Positions 24,451-34,515 of a DNA stretch of 64,000 nucleotides are shown here, piece after piece. The stretch is from Candidatus Omnitrophota bacterium (GTDB lineage Bacteria > Omnitrophota > Omnitrophia > Omnitrophales > JACROU01), in contig JAJDCD010000023.1 of NCBI GenBank assembly GCA_029261035.1, forward strand, positions 558,001 through 622,000, given 5' to 3'. Position numbers and translations under genes: made by a program. Numbering within the stretch: the first letter of the stretch is position 1; every line of letters begins with the position of its first letter. The notes below the pieces were generated by a model. It was not told the origin of the DNA. It saw only the letters and a list, made by a program, of their open reading frames with translations, and did no database searches.

Positions 24451-24984
24451 TTAACTTGATTTTCTATGAGAAAGATATCCTAGAACATCTTTGATAGAAA
24501 TAATACTTATTGGAGCGCCATCACTGGCTAATACGGGAAGATGTCGAAATCGACCGGTTGCCATTTTGTTTACAGCAAATGCAATAGGCGCATTGGGTCT
24601 AACATATTCTGGATTTGGAGTCATCACATCTTGAGCAGTGATGTTTTTTGGATCAATGCTGTTGTTTCTGCAGGCAATTTTTTTTAAAAAATCTCGATTA
24701 CTAATAATGCCCACAAGCTTATGTTCGTGATAAACAAGAACACAGCTTTTCTTTTTTTCTTGAATAATAGCTAAGATTTTATCCACAGTGTCTGTTGTAT
24801 CACAAACAAGAAGGTCTTTTCCTGTAATGATATTAGAAACAGGGTCTGTCATCATAACACTTTGATACTGGTCGTCTTTTTTTGGGCTTGGAAGATCTCG
24901 CTGCATCAATGTGTAAAAACAACATTCGCAACGATCAACACCTTCTATATTATTAAACCCGCAGGATGGACAGGTAATATCCAT
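24451..24984 (-). CDS. Zinc-ribbon and CBS-pair protein
   Basis: A 177-residue soluble protein. Residues 4-27 form a zinc ribbon (CPSCG then CECC), and residues 55-175 form two CBS motifs (MMTDPVSNIITG, then AQDVMTPNPEYV with GRFRHLPVLASDG). CBS pairs bind adenosine nucleotides or S-adenosylmethionine and regulate partner enzymes. The ATG at 24984 is chosen because GGGAGGT lies 7 bases upstream; a longer version would overlap korB. It begins directly after the korB stop, as the last gene of a four-gene operon that also starts with a CBS gene, so it is probably a regulatory or assembly partner of the oxidoreductase. Confidence 0.85.
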   Translation of the reverse strand: MDITCPSCGFNNIEGVDRCECCFYTLMQRDLPSPKKDDQYQSVMMTDPVSNIITGKDLLVCDTTDTVDKILAIIQEKKKSCVLVYHEHKLVGIISNRDFLKKIACRNNSIDPKNITAQDVMTPNPEYVRPNAPIAFAVNKMATGRFRHLPVLASDGAPISIISIKDVLGYLSHRKSS

Positions 24985-24985
24985 A

Positions 24986-26023
24986 TTATTTAACCTCCCA
25001 GGTATCTTTGCCATAAATTAAATCCTTTAAATCACCAACACCTTTTTTCTTAATAGCACCTTGTACTTGTTCGTTTAACATTTCGTCGTAAGTGGGTTTG
25101 TCTATATCTCTAAAAACACCAAAGGGAACAGGCATTTCTGGATATTCCATTTGAGTCAAAAAATAAGCGTAGTTGGGTTCTGTATCTTTTTCATTATGAA
25201 TGAGCAGTTCTGATGAATCCACTTCATTGATATTGACAATTTCCGGATGGAGACCTTTGAGTCGTATTGCTTTTTCTTTCTCTTTACCAAATATAAGAGG
25301 TTTGTCATGCTCCAGATAAAGCATTCTCTCATCTCGCGTCTCTCTTCCTGTAACTGGACCAAAAGTTTTGTCATTAAAAATAATACAGTTTTGATAAATC
25401 TCTACAAAAGAGACCCCTTTGTGATTCATTGCTTTCTCTAAAATGGTACTCATGTGACTGGGCGCTGTATCTAAAGTGCGTGCAATGAATGTTGCTTCTG
25501 AAGCAATAGCAACACATAAAGCGTTAATGGGGTAATCGATGGAACCTTCAGGAGATGTTTTGGTTACTTTGCCTGGTTGAGAGGTTGGGGAATATTGTCC
25601 TTTAGTTAAGCCGTATATTTGATTGTTTACAAGAAGAATGTTTAAATTCATATTTCTTCTCATACAGTGAATTAAATGATTTCCTCCAATACTCAAACCA
25701 TCTCCATCTCCGGTTATGACCCAAATATTTAAATCTGGATTAATACAGCGAAGACCACTTGCAATTGTTGGAGCTCTACCGTGAATGGTATGAAATCCGT
25801 ATGTGTTCATATAATAAGGAAAGCGGCTAGAACAACCAATGCCAGAAATGAAAACATGATTTTCTTTAGGGATAGGAAATTTAGCCAAAGTTCGTTGTGT
25901 TGTAGAAAGAATCGCATAGTCTCCGCAGCCAGGGCACCAACGCACTTGCTGGTCCGAGACGAAATCTTCTTTGCTATAAGAAATGACGGGCTGTTTTGTT
26001 GTTTCTTTTTTTATTGTACTCAT
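24986..26023 (-). CDS. korB: 2-oxoacid:ferredoxin oxidoreductase, beta subunit
   Basis: A 345-residue thiamine-diphosphate subunit of a 2-oxoacid:ferredoxin (acceptor) oxidoreductase. Cys ligands for the 4Fe-4S cluster are in RWCPGCGDY and ISGIGCSSRFPYY. The TPP-Mg motif is GDGDGLSIGGNHLIHCMRRN with NNQIYGLTKGQ downstream. With KorA it converts 2-oxoglutarate (or pyruvate) and CoA into acyl-CoA, CO2 and reduced ferredoxin, or runs in reverse for CO2 fixation. The C-terminal extension (from about residue 215) is typical of the 2-oxoglutarate-type two-subunit enzymes; substrate assignment is inference. Its start overlaps the korA stop by four bases (ATGA), so expression is coupled. Confidence 0.92.
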   Translation of the reverse strand: MSTIKKETTKQPVISYSKEDFVSDQQVRWCPGCGDYAILSTTQRTLAKFPIPKENHVFISGIGCSSRFPYYMNTYGFHTIHGRAPTIASGLRCINPDLNIWVITGDGDGLSIGGNHLIHCMRRNMNLNILLVNNQIYGLTKGQYSPTSQPGKVTKTSPEGSIDYPINALCVAIASEATFIARTLDTAPSHMSTILEKAMNHKGVSFVEIYQNCIIFNDKTFGPVTGRETRDERMLYLEHDKPLIFGKEKEKAIRLKGLHPEIVNINEVDSSELLIHNEKDTEPNYAYFLTQMEYPEMPVPFGVFRDIDKPTYDEMLNEQVQGAIKKKGVGDLKDLIYGKDTWEVK

Positions 26024-27867
26024 AATAATTCTGAAATCCTTTGTTCAATTTCCTCTACTTTAAAGGGTACCCCTTTTACTTTGTTAAAGCCAATGCTGTG
26101 TGATTCTGGAAATTTGTATCGAATGAGCATGAGAAGTTGTCCCATATTTAATTCTGGAATTAGAATCGTCTTAAATTGTTTTAAAATATCGCCAAGATTT
26201 TTTGGGAATGGATTTAAATAACTTAAGTGCACTTGAGAAACTTTTTTCTTTTTGTTGTGTAAGTTGGTGACTGCTTGATAGACAGCTCCATAATTACCAC
26301 CCCAGCTAAGAACTAACAACTTACCTGATTTTGGCCCATGAATTTCAGCTTCAGGAATATCATTAGCAATCCGTGCGATTTTTTCTGCACGTAAATTAGT
26401 CATTTTTTGATGGTTTTCAGGATCGTAACTTACGTTTCCAGTAATGTCTGCTTTAGATAAACCGCCAATGCGATGTTCTAATCCAGGTGTTCCAGGGATA
26501 GCCCAAGGACGTGCGAGTGTTTCTGGGTTTCTTTCGTAAGGATAAAAGGTTTTTCCTTTTTCTGCTTTTGGATGTGTTACTTCAATAGAGGGTAGAGTGG
26601 AAATGTCCGGTAACTTCCAAGGTTCGGCAGCGCTTGCTAAATAACCTTCCGACAAGAAAATAACAGGAGTCATGTATTTAATAGCAATACGAACAGCTTC
26701 AATAGCCATTATAAAGCAATCTGAAGCAGTTCGAGGAGCGAGAACGGCAATAGGGGACTCTCCATTTCTACAATAAAGGACTTGAAGCAAATCGGTCTGT
26801 TCTGTTTTGGTAGGCATTCCAGTGCTAGGGCCTCCACGTTGTACATTGATAATAATGAGAGGAAGTTCTGCCATAACAGCTAAGTTCATCATTTCTGATT
26901 TAAGGCTTATTCCAGGGCCGCTGGTTCCGGTTACCCCAATTTGTCCGCCAAAAGAAGCTCCAACAGCACTGCCAATAGCTGATATTTCATCTTCGGCTTG
27001 AAAAGTTTTCACATTATAATTTTTGTAGGCAGCAAGGTATTGTAGGATTGTGCTGGCTGGAGTAATAGGGTATGAGCCATAAAACAAAGTTTTATTGGCT
27101 AAGTTAGCTGCAGTAATGAGTCCGATAGCTAGAGCTTCATTACCCATAATTTTTCTATAGGTTCCAGGATCTAAAATGGCTTTTTTAATTTGATATTGGT
27201 TAGGAATAACTTCAGCAATGTCTGCAAAATTATAGCCGGCAGTAAGCGCTGTGATATTGGCTTCGACAATCTCCGGTCTTTTGGCAAACTTATTTTTAAT
27301 CCATGCTGTTGTGTGATTTAATTCTCGATCATAAAGCCAAAACATCATTCCTAATGCAAAAAAGTTTTTGCAACGTTCCACTTCTGAAGCTTTAAGATGG
27401 AGATCTTTAAGGGCGTTTTTTGTTAGTTCCGAAAGCTTTACTTTAAGTACAGAATAATCTTTTAAGGTCTCGTCATCTAAAGGGTTTTTTTCCCAAGTGG
27501 CTTTTCGGAGGTTTTCTTCATTGAAAACACTTTCGTTAACAATGATAAGTCCACCCTTTTTTACTAAAGGAAGATTGACTTTGAGGGCGGCGGGGTTCAT
27601 CACAACCAAAACATCTGCAATGTCACCGGGCGTAAAAATAATGGAGTCTGAAAATTGAATTTGGAAACTACTAACACCAGGCAAAGTACCTATAGGAGCT
27701 CTGATTTCAGCAGGAAAGTCGGGAAGCGTAGCAAAATCATTACCCATGATAGCAGCGGTGTCAGTAAACTGGTCGCCTGTCAGCTGCATACCGTCTCCAG
27801 AGTCACCAGCGAAGCGAACTGTAATTGAAGACACTATCTCTGTTTTATTTTTTTTTGTTTCAGTCAT
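26020..27867 (-). CDS. korA: 2-oxoacid:ferredoxin oxidoreductase, gamma-alpha fusion
   Basis: A 615-residue subunit. Residues 12-190 are the gamma domain (VRFAGDSGDGMQLTGDQFTD, then DFPAEIRAPIGTLPGVSSFQ). Residues 235-610 are the alpha domain, with GNEALAIGLITAANLANKTLFYGSYPITPAST, QAEDEISAIG and GTSGPGISLKSEMM. This fused layout is the TIGR03710 type, found in aerobes and anaerobes with a two-subunit KorAB. The alpha domain binds CoA and the 2-oxoacid; electrons pass to ferredoxin through KorB. It is the second gene of the operon, nine bases after the leading CBS-domain gene. Confidence 0.93.
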   Translation of the reverse strand: MTETKKNKTEIVSSITVRFAGDSGDGMQLTGDQFTDTAAIMGNDFATLPDFPAEIRAPIGTLPGVSSFQIQFSDSIIFTPGDIADVLVVMNPAALKVNLPLVKKGGLIIVNESVFNEENLRKATWEKNPLDDETLKDYSVLKVKLSELTKNALKDLHLKASEVERCKNFFALGMMFWLYDRELNHTTAWIKNKFAKRPEIVEANITALTAGYNFADIAEVIPNQYQIKKAILDPGTYRKIMGNEALAIGLITAANLANKTLFYGSYPITPASTILQYLAAYKNYNVKTFQAEDEISAIGSAVGASFGGQIGVTGTSGPGISLKSEMMNLAVMAELPLIIINVQRGGPSTGMPTKTEQTDLLQVLYCRNGESPIAVLAPRTASDCFIMAIEAVRIAIKYMTPVIFLSEGYLASAAEPWKLPDISTLPSIEVTHPKAEKGKTFYPYERNPETLARPWAIPGTPGLEHRIGGLSKADITGNVSYDPENHQKMTNLRAEKIARIANDIPEAEIHGPKSGKLLVLSWGGNYGAVYQAVTNLHNKKKKVSQVHLSYLNPFPKNLGDILKQFKTILIPELNMGQLLMLIRYKFPESHSIGFNKVKGVPFKVEEIEQRISELL

Positions 27868-27875
27868 GTTATGAG

Positions 27876-28349
27876 TTATCCACCCTCTGGGGTGTCCATT
27901 ATTTTATCAGGGTCTGGAGGTAAGTTTAAGACTTCATCTGGGTAGCACTCTGCTAGAAAACGAATAAGGGATCGGACGGATACGACGCCGGTAAGCTCTT
28001 CCTTTTCATTCACAATTGGAATGTGGTAGAAACGATGTTTTCCCATTAAGTCAATGGCGGTCCCAATAGAATCATTACCCGTTAATAAGATAGGGTTTTG
28101 TGTTATAAGGTCGCGAATAGGAGTTTCTAAATCTATGTTTTTTCCTAAAACTTTTCGGACCAAATCAGTTTCTGTAAAAATACCAACGACTTTTTTGTTT
28201 TCTGTAAGAATAACATAGCCATGTTTATTATCCTGCATCAGTTCAATAGCTTTTGAAATTGTAATATCAGGAGCTGCCTCTAAGTACTTGGGCATGCTCA
28301 CCTTAAACAACTTCTGACTATCTAGAATTTCCACAGGTTTTGGTTCCAT
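27876..28349 (-). CDS. CBS-pair protein upstream of korAB
   Basis: A 157-residue protein made almost entirely of a CBS pair: motif 1 at residues 20-75 (ISKAIELMQDNKHGYVILTENKKVVGIFTETDLVRK region) and motif 2 at about 82-140 (IRDLITQNPILL, then GKHRFYHIPIVNEKEELTGVVS). Such proteins bind AMP, ATP or related ligands and usually act through a partner. AGAGGAAG precedes the ATG. As first gene of the CBS-korA-korB-ribbon/CBS operon, it suggests control of ferredoxin-dependent oxoacid metabolism by energy charge. That role is inferred from context. Confidence 0.87.
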   Translation of the reverse strand: MEPKPVEILDSQKLFKVSMPKYLEAAPDITISKAIELMQDNKHGYVILTENKKVVGIFTETDLVRKVLGKNIDLETPIRDLITQNPILLTGNDSIGTAIDLMGKHRFYHIPIVNEKEELTGVVSVRSLIRFLAECYPDEVLNLPPDPDKIMDTPEGG

Positions 28350-28479
28350 AACTTCCTCTTAACAGTTTGCTATTTATAATGTTAGGGTCTGTCTGGATGA
28401 CATAATTCAATCTTTTCAAAAGATTCCAACATAATTGTATCACATCCTTCAATAACCTGGAAATGAATTGTAAAGAGGT

Positions 28480-28507
28480 TTTACATTCTTGACGACTTTG
28501 TTATGCT
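28480..28507 (+). promoter_or_regulatory. Candidate leaderless prmA promoter
   Basis: TTTACA at 28480-28485 and TATGCT at 28502-28507 are 16 bases apart. Six bases separate the -10 box from the ATG at 28514, which is where transcription would start. No ribosome-binding site is present. Confidence 0.45.
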
Positions 28508-28513
28508 GTTGCC

Positions 28514-29395
28514 ATGAAAACGCATCTTCTCCCAAAAGAAACTTATGTCGAAGTGGCATTAACTTGCAAGTCTCCGACCGATTCAGAGCAGGCCGAAATC
28601 CAGTCTTTTTTTCAGAAGCTTCGTGTGCCTTCAGATCAAAGGGCGATTTCCTTTTTTGAGAGCCAGTTCCAGCATTGTTTTTATACCCGGTCTTTAAGAA
28701 TAGTAGAAAAGGCAAAAAAAGAGATAAGGCATATTCGATCGAATAAGATTCAACTAAAAGTCAAAGTATTAGGGCGTGCGGATTGGTTGGATAAATGGAT
28801 GTTGGATTATCACATATCTCGTTTTGGACAAAATTTTATGATCGTTCCAATTTGGGAAAAAGAAGAATTTCGATCAAAAAACAAAATACCTATCTATATG
28901 AATCCTCAAGGTGCTTTTGGTTCAGGGACTCATGAAACAACATGCCTTGTGATTCAGTTGATGGAGCGTCTTGATGGAAAATTTAATAACTTTTTGGATG
29001 TTGGAGTTGGAACAGGCATTCTTTCTATAGCAGCTCATTATTTGGGCGCCAAAGAAAGTGTGGGCTTTGATTATGATGAAAAGGCTGTGAAGGCTTCTAA
29101 ATGGAACCTTAAACTCAATAACATTAACAGTTCTCAAATCATGAGAAAGAGATTAGAAGAAGTTCAGTTAACTAAAAAGTACGACTTGGTTGCGGCTAAT
29201 GTGATATCCAAGCACTTATTAGATAATCGTAAGAAATTGGTGAATAGCACAAAAAAAAGGGGTTATTTAATTGTTTCGGGAATTCTTTTAGAACATTTTG
29301 AAGATTTTAAGAAACAGTTCAAACATCCTCAGCTCCATTGCATTAAAATCCTAAAGAGCAAGGAATGGGCATCTGTCCTTTATAAGAAAAAGTAA
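28514..29395 (+). CDS. prmA: Ribosomal protein L11 methyltransferase
   Basis: A 293-residue S-adenosylmethionine-dependent methyltransferase that trimethylates ribosomal protein L11. The N-terminal substrate-binding domain (residues 1-115) is followed by the family signature NPQGAFGSGTHETT, motif I LDVGVGTGILSIAAHYLGA, the SAM-binding VGFDYDEKAV, and motif IV LVAANVISKHLLD. Usual members read DPGxAFGTGxHxTT and ANI, so these positions are slightly divergent but the order is intact. It stands alone between the divergent kor operon and mrp. The message appears to be leaderless. Confidence 0.88.
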   Translation: MKTHLLPKETYVEVALTCKSPTDSEQAEIQSFFQKLRVPSDQRAISFFESQFQHCFYTRSLRIVEKAKKEIRHIRSNKIQLKVKVLGRADWLDKWMLDYHISRFGQNFMIVPIWEKEEFRSKNKIPIYMNPQGAFGSGTHETTCLVIQLMERLDGKFNNFLDVGVGTGILSIAAHYLGAKESVGFDYDEKAVKASKWNLKLNNINSSQIMRKRLEEVQLTKKYDLVAANVISKHLLDNRKKLVNSTKKRGYLIVSGILLEHFEDFKKQFKHPQLHCIKILKSKEWASVLYKKK

Positions 29396-29469
29396 CATCG
29401 GTACTTCTAATCAAATGGGTTTCTCTGTATAATACCCTTTTCTAACGACTCTATAACATTGGACAATTC

Positions 29470-31767
29470 ATGGTCTTAGCCGTATTTTCTTTGTTTTTAT
29501 TTTCGTTTTTTACTCCTTTTTTATGTCGTGTTTTTCAAAAGAAAAGCGGATGGCTGTTTTCTTTGCTTCCTTTAAGTTTAACGCTTTATTTTTTAAGTCA
29601 AACTTCTTTAATTCTTCAAGGGCAAACCTTGACCCACACTTTCGAATGGGTTCCTCTACTTAATTTTTCTTTTTCTTTTCATTTGGATGGTCTGAGCTAT
29701 TTATTTGCGATGCTTATTTGTGGGATTGGAACGGTTATTGTTTTCTATTCGGGATCCTACTTGGAAGGGGATAGGTATTTAGGACGATTTTTTTGTAGCC
29801 TTTTTGTTTTTATGGGTTCTATGTTGGGAGTCGTTTTATCTAATAATGTATTGGTGCTTTTTGTATTTTGGGAATTAACAAGTCTGAGCTCTTATTTTTT
29901 AATTGGATATAACCATGAAAAGAAAGAGTCGCGTTATGCTGCTCTTCAGGCTTTGTTGGTTACTGGGTTGGGAGGGCTTGCACTTTTAGTTGCTGTTCTT
30001 ATGGCAGGGAGTGCTGTTGGGAGTTTTGAAATAACTGTTTGGGTAGAGAGGTGGCAAACGTTAATTTCGAGTCCGTATATTTCTGCGATTGTAATTTTAG
30101 TTTTGTTAGCAGCTTTTACAAAGTCAGCTCAATTTCCATTTCATTTCTGGCTTCCGAATGCGATGCAAGCTCCAACACCTGTCAGTGCTTATCTACATTC
30201 ATCAACGATGGTCAAAGCAGGTATTTATCTTGTGGCACGTCTCAATCCTGTTTTTTCTGAAACGCCTCTTTGGTTTACTACAATTGAAATTGCTGGGTTG
30301 ACAACAATGATTGTAGGAGCTGTTCTTTCTTTCACGCAGAATCAATATAAGCTTGTTTTGGCATATATGACGGTGACAGCTTTGGGAATGATTCTATTCT
30401 TATTAGGAATGGGGACGGCCTATTCCGTAGCGGCAGCTCTTGTTTTTATTTTGGTTCATGCGTTGTATAAAGCTGCTTTGTTCTTGATAGCTGGGGCAGT
30501 GGATCATGAAACGGGAGAAAAGGATTTAAGAAAGTTATCAGGACTTCGAAGTAAAATGCCACTTACAGCTATTATTGCTTTGGTTTGCGGGCTATCAATG
30601 GCAGGAGTGCCGCCGCTTTTTGGTTTTATTGGCAAAGAGCTTTTTTTAGAAAGCACATTAAAAACGCAGCTTTTTTATCCTCTCAATATTTGGGTTGTTA
30701 GCTTTACCAGTTTGTTTATTGTTTGTGCGGCGTGTTTTACGGGGCTAAAACCTTTTTTTGGAAAGCTTGCTGTCACACCTAAAAAACCGCATGAAGCACC
30801 TCTTGCTTTATATTTGGGGCCTTTAATTTTTGCCGTTTTGAGTGTGGGGTTTGGGTTATACCCTAAAGTCTTGGATTCTTTTGTGACAGCCAGTGTTCAT
30901 ACGCTGGTTCGCTCATCTTCGGACCATGTTCATTTAGCACTTTGGCATGGTTTTAATCAGGCATTTTTTATAAGTATGACTGTGTTAGCTGTGGGGGTGG
31001 CTTTTTATTTATTACGAGATGTTAGTTTGAAGCTGTTTAAACCTTTGGCTATTTTTAAATCTTTAGGACCTGAGAAAGCATATCAAATATTTTTAAAAAT
31101 ACTGAATAGTGTTGCTAAAACGCAAACCCTAATTCTTCAGAATGGATTTCTGCGCTATTACGTATTTTTTATTATTTTGACGGCTGTTTTTTTGTGTGGG
31201 TGGGTGGTGTTTCTGCATCAAGAAACATTGCAGATGACTTTTAATTTTTCTGATATTAAATTTCATGAGTTCTTACTTGTGCTTCTGATCATAGCAGCTA
31301 CTTTAGCTTCTACAGTTTTGAGGTCTCGAATTTCCGCTATTATTTCTTTGGGGGTTGTTGGGTATGGGGTGAGTGTGATATTTGTGATTTTTGGAGCTCC
31401 AGATCTTGCCATGACTCAAATTGTGATTGAAACGTTAATCGTTGTTCTTTTTATTTTAGTTTTTTATCATTTAAAACCTTTTCAGAATTTATCTTCTAAA
31501 GGGTCGAAGTTAAGGGATGCGTTATTAGCATTATCCGCAGGAGCATTGATGACTTTTTTAGTTTTAGCAGCTCAAGATGTTCAGTATGCTGAAAGCATAT
31601 CTCCTTACTTTGAACAGAACAGTTGGCTTTTAGCTCATGGAAGAAATGTTGTGAATGTGATTTTGGTGGATTTTCGTGCTCTAGATACGTTGGGAGAAAT
31701 TACCGTATTAGCCATTGCGGGATTAGGTATTTTTATTTTGTTAAAGTTAAAGCTAGGGAAGAAGTAA
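29470..31767 (+). CDS. mrpA: Mrp Na+/H+ antiporter subunit A
   Basis: A 765-residue polytopic subunit related to complex I NuoL, with about 20 membrane segments. The proton-channel domain has FWELTSLSSYFLIGY (the key Glu), then AFTKSAQFPFHFWLPNAMQAPTPVSAYLHSSTMVKAG (catalytic Lys and His region; landmarks only). The C-terminal extension corresponds to the MbhD/MbhE part (SRISAIISLGVVGYGVSVIFVIFGAPDLAMTQ region). In the Mrp complex it takes part in electrogenic Na+/H+ exchange. It is the first gene of a complete seven-gene set. There is no clear ribosome-binding site; a TATAAC lies 12 bases before the ATG and a TATAAT 36 bases before it. Confidence 0.95.
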   Translation: MVLAVFSLFLFSFFTPFLCRVFQKKSGWLFSLLPLSLTLYFLSQTSLILQGQTLTHTFEWVPLLNFSFSFHLDGLSYLFAMLICGIGTVIVFYSGSYLEGDRYLGRFFCSLFVFMGSMLGVVLSNNVLVLFVFWELTSLSSYFLIGYNHEKKESRYAALQALLVTGLGGLALLVAVLMAGSAVGSFEITVWVERWQTLISSPYISAIVILVLLAAFTKSAQFPFHFWLPNAMQAPTPVSAYLHSSTMVKAGIYLVARLNPVFSETPLWFTTIEIAGLTTMIVGAVLSFTQNQYKLVLAYMTVTALGMILFLLGMGTAYSVAAALVFILVHALYKAALFLIAGAVDHETGEKDLRKLSGLRSKMPLTAIIALVCGLSMAGVPPLFGFIGKELFLESTLKTQLFYPLNIWVVSFTSLFIVCAACFTGLKPFFGKLAVTPKKPHEAPLALYLGPLIFAVLSVGFGLYPKVLDSFVTASVHTLVRSSSDHVHLALWHGFNQAFFISMTVLAVGVAFYLLRDVSLKLFKPLAIFKSLGPEKAYQIFLKILNSVAKTQTLILQNGFLRYYVFFIILTAVFLCGWVVFLHQETLQMTFNFSDIKFHEFLLVLLIIAATLASTVLRSRISAIISLGVVGYGVSVIFVIFGAPDLAMTQIVIETLIVVLFILVFYHLKPFQNLSSKGSKLRDALLALSAGALMTFLVLAAQDVQYAESISPYFEQNSWLLAHGRNVVNVILVDFRALDTLGEITVLAIAGLGIFILLKLKLGKK

Positions 31768-31770
31768 TTT

Positions 31771-32187
31771 ATGCACTCCATTATTTTAAGAACGGCGACA
31801 GTATTTTTAAAGTATTTGCTGCTTGTGTTTTCTGTTTATTTATTGCTAGGGGGGCACAATGAACCGGGGGGTGGGTTTGTTGGTGGTCTTGTAGCTGCTT
31901 CGGCATTTATTTTATTTGCGATCGCTTATAATGTGGAAGAAGCAAGAAAACGACTCCGAATTGAGCCGGCGGTACTTATTGGTATTGGGCTCTTAACAGC
32001 TCTTTTTAGTGGACTGATTCCTGTTATTTTAAATAAATCTTTTTTGACTGGGGTGTGGTTTCATGGCCATTCGGAAATTTTTGGAGACATCCACATAGGG
32101 AGCCCTTTGTTTTTTGATGTAGGTGTTTATCTTGTTGTGTTGGGAGTGACTGTCAAAATTATATTTTCATTATTGGAGGAAGTTTAA
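31771..32187 (+). CDS. mrpB: Mrp antiporter subunit B
   Basis: A 138-residue membrane protein with four segments. The signature [29 protein letters not shown] (landmark) is the MnhB (PF04039) motif. The later [28 protein letters not shown] is also typical. It follows mrpA by three bases and overlaps mrpC by one base, so the genes are translated as a unit. In the complex it forms part of the small-subunit membrane core beside MrpA. Confidence 0.95.
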   Translation: MHSIILRTATVFLKYLLLVFSVYLLLGGHNEPGGGFVGGLVAASAFILFAIAYNVEEARKRLRIEPAVLIGIGLLTALFSGLIPVILNKSFLTGVWFHGHSEIFGDIHIGSPLFFDVGVYLVVLGVTVKIIFSLLEEV

Positions 32188-32531
32188 TGTCTTTCTGGTT
32201 AGCTATTATTGTGGGAGTTCTTTATTCAGCAGGTATCTATATGATGATGCGGCGTAGTGTAGTGAAATTGATTATTGGTTTGGCATTATTGAGTCATGCG
32301 GCTAACTTGCTTATTTTTACAGGAGCTGGAATTGTAAGAGAAAAAGCGCCGATTATTTCTAAGTTTCAGGAAACTGTTTCAAACAACGCAGATCCTTTGC
32401 CTCAGGCACTTGTTTTAACAGCTATTGTGATCAGTTTCGGTGTATTAGCTTTTGCGTTGGTGTTAACACATCGAGCCGTTGAAAGTGTAGGGACTGATGA
32501 TCTCGATCAAATGAAAGAAACGGATACATGA
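32187..32531 (+). CDS. mrpC: Mrp antiporter subunit C
   Basis: A 114-residue NuoK-like subunit with three membrane segments. The first carries [29 protein letters not shown], and the third [24 protein letters not shown] with the conserved [12 protein letters not shown]. It overlaps mrpB by one base and mrpD by four (ATGA), showing tight translational coupling. Confidence 0.95.
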   Translation: MSFWLAIIVGVLYSAGIYMMMRRSVVKLIIGLALLSHAANLLIFTGAGIVREKAPIISKFQETVSNNADPLPQALVLTAIVISFGVLAFALVLTHRAVESVGTDDLDQMKETDT

Positions 32532-34027
32532 GCCACATTATTATTCTTCCAATACTGATTCCTCTCATAACGGCTGCCGTGTCGCTTTTGGGTTGGAAAA
32601 AAAGGATTTATCAAAAGAATATGGGTGTTGTCGGGGCCTTTCTTTTGTTGGTTGTAGCGGTGTATCTTTTGATGCATGTTTATCGCAACGGAATTATTGC
32701 AGTTCAAATGGGAAGCTGGATTGCTCCTTTTGGCATTACATTGGTTTGCGATTTGTTTAGTGCCATTATGGTTTTGCTTGCAGCCATTATTGCGTTTGCT
32801 ACGATTTTATATTCTTGTTTTACAGTAGATAAAGACAGGGAATCTTTTGGGTATTATCCTTTAATGCATTTAATGATGATGGGTATTTGCGGGGCTTTTC
32901 TTACAGGAGATATTTTTAATTTGTACGTCTGGTTTGAAGTTCTTTTGATCAGTTCTTTCGTGCTTTTAGTTTTGGGTGGTGAGAAACAGCAAATGGAAGG
33001 TGCTATTAAATATGTGACGTTAAACTTACTTTCCTCAACTTTTTTTCTAGTAGCGGTTGGAATTTTGTATGGACTTTTAGGCACGCTGAATATGGCAGAC
33101 TTGGCCATTAAAATAAAAACAATTTCGGAGCCAGGATTGATTACATTAGTTTCTGTTCTATTTCTAATGGCTTTCGGGATTAAAGCGGCTATCTTTCCAA
33201 TGTTTTTTTGGCTTCCAGCTTCTTATCATACGCCACCCGTTGCTGTTTCTGCTGTGTTTGCAGGCCTGTTGACGAAGGTGGGAGTTTATGCGCTTATTCG
33301 GGTGTTCACACTTATTTTTATACAGGACACAGAAGTGACGCACTCTCTTATTTTAGGGATAGCTGCTTTTACGATGGTTACAGGGGTGTTAGGGGCTGCT
33401 GCTCAAAATGAATTTCGTAGAATTCTATCCTTTCATATCATCAGTCAAATAGGGTATATGATTATGGGGCTAGGTTTGTTTACAAAAGCAGCACTTGCCG
33501 GTTCTGTGTTCTATATCATTCATCATATAATTGTAAAATCAAATTTGTTTTTAGTGAGTGGATTTGCTCATAAAGTTAAGGGTTCTTTTCATTTAAGTAA
33601 ATTGGGAGATATGTATCGTGATCACCCTTACGTTTCAATTGTTTTTCTTGTATCCGCATTATCTCTTGCGGGGTTACCACCGCTGTCTGGATTTTTTGCA
33701 AAATTTATTTTGATTAAATCAGCTCTTGAGGTAGGTCAATACGGGATTGTTGTCGTTGCTCTAATAGTTGGCTTGCTCACTTTGTTTTCGATGACTAAGA
33801 TTTGGCAGGAAGTATTCTGGAAGAAAATGGAAGGTTCTAAACCCGTTTTAAGTTCTGTTTCCGGTTTTGCATTATCTGGAATGTTTATTCCAATGGTTTG
33901 GCTTGCTTTGATGACGGTTTGCATTGGTTTTGGAGCGCAGTTTGTTTTTGGTTTATCTCTTCAGACAGCCGAACAACTCATGGATCCGACATCCTATGTT
34001 GCGGCAGTCTTACAGAGTCAACAGTAA
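32528..34027 (+). CDS. mrpD: Mrp antiporter subunit D
   Basis: A 499-residue NuoN/NuoM-like subunit with about 14 membrane segments. [21 protein letters not shown] contains the essential Glu, [37 protein letters not shown] the catalytic Lys pair (landmarks), and [16 protein letters not shown] the late family motif. With MrpA it makes up the two antiporter-like channels of the complex. Confidence 0.96.
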   Translation: MSHIIILPILIPLITAAVSLLGWKKRIYQKNMGVVGAFLLLVVAVYLLMHVYRNGIIAVQMGSWIAPFGITLVCDLFSAIMVLLAAIIAFATILYSCFTVDKDRESFGYYPLMHLMMMGICGAFLTGDIFNLYVWFEVLLISSFVLLVLGGEKQQMEGAIKYVTLNLLSSTFFLVAVGILYGLLGTLNMADLAIKIKTISEPGLITLVSVLFLMAFGIKAAIFPMFFWLPASYHTPPVAVSAVFAGLLTKVGVYALIRVFTLIFIQDTEVTHSLILGIAAFTMVTGVLGAAAQNEFRRILSFHIISQIGYMIMGLGLFTKAALAGSVFYIIHHIIVKSNLFLVSGFAHKVKGSFHLSKLGDMYRDHPYVSIVFLVSALSLAGLPPLSGFFAKFILIKSALEVGQYGIVVVALIVGLLTLFSMTKIWQEVFWKKMEGSKPVLSSVSGFALSGMFIPMVWLALMTVCIGFGAQFVFGLSLQTAEQLMDPTSYVAAVLQSQQ

Positions 34028-34039
34028 AAGAGGGTCTTA

Positions 34040-34513
34040 ATGGTTCGATTATTTTGGGAAGCAGTTATTGTAATTGTATGGATTGCCTTGACGGTAGATT
34101 TTAGTTTGCTTAATATTGCTCTAGGAGCTTTGTTGGGTGTTTTTTTGCTTTGGTATATGCCTGTTCAAAAAAAATCTTTGAAGTATTTTTTAAAATTACC
34201 CAAAGTTTTTATTTTTATTTTTTATTTTTTCTGGGAGCTTATTGTTGCAAATATCAGAGTGGCTTATTATGTCTTATCCCCGTTGAAAAAAGCAAAACCA
34301 GGGATTGTGGCGATACCTCTTCGATTAAAGAAAAATTGGCAGATTACGGTATTGGCCAATGTTATTACTTTAACTCCGGGAACCTTAAGTATCGATGTTT
34401 CTAATGACAAAAAAACACTTTATATTCATGTGATTTCAATGAAATCTGCCGATGAAGTCCGAAAAGAAATAAGAGACGGGTTAGAACAAAAATTATTGGA
34501 GGCTACGAAGTAA
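34040..34513 (+). CDS. mrpE: Mrp antiporter subunit E
   Basis: A 157-residue subunit of the MnhE (PF01899) family. Three N-terminal membrane segments cover about residues 2-80, and a cytoplasmic C-terminal domain carries the conserved ITLTPGTLSIDVSNDKKTLYIHVI. It starts 12 bases after mrpD and ends two bases before mrpF. Confidence 0.95.
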   Translation: MVRLFWEAVIVIVWIALTVDFSLLNIALGALLGVFLLWYMPVQKKSLKYFLKLPKVFIFIFYFFWELIVANIRVAYYVLSPLKKAKPGIVAIPLRLKKNWQITVLANVITLTPGTLSIDVSNDKKTLYIHVISMKSADEVRKEIRDGLEQKLLEATK

Positions 34514-34515
34514 CT

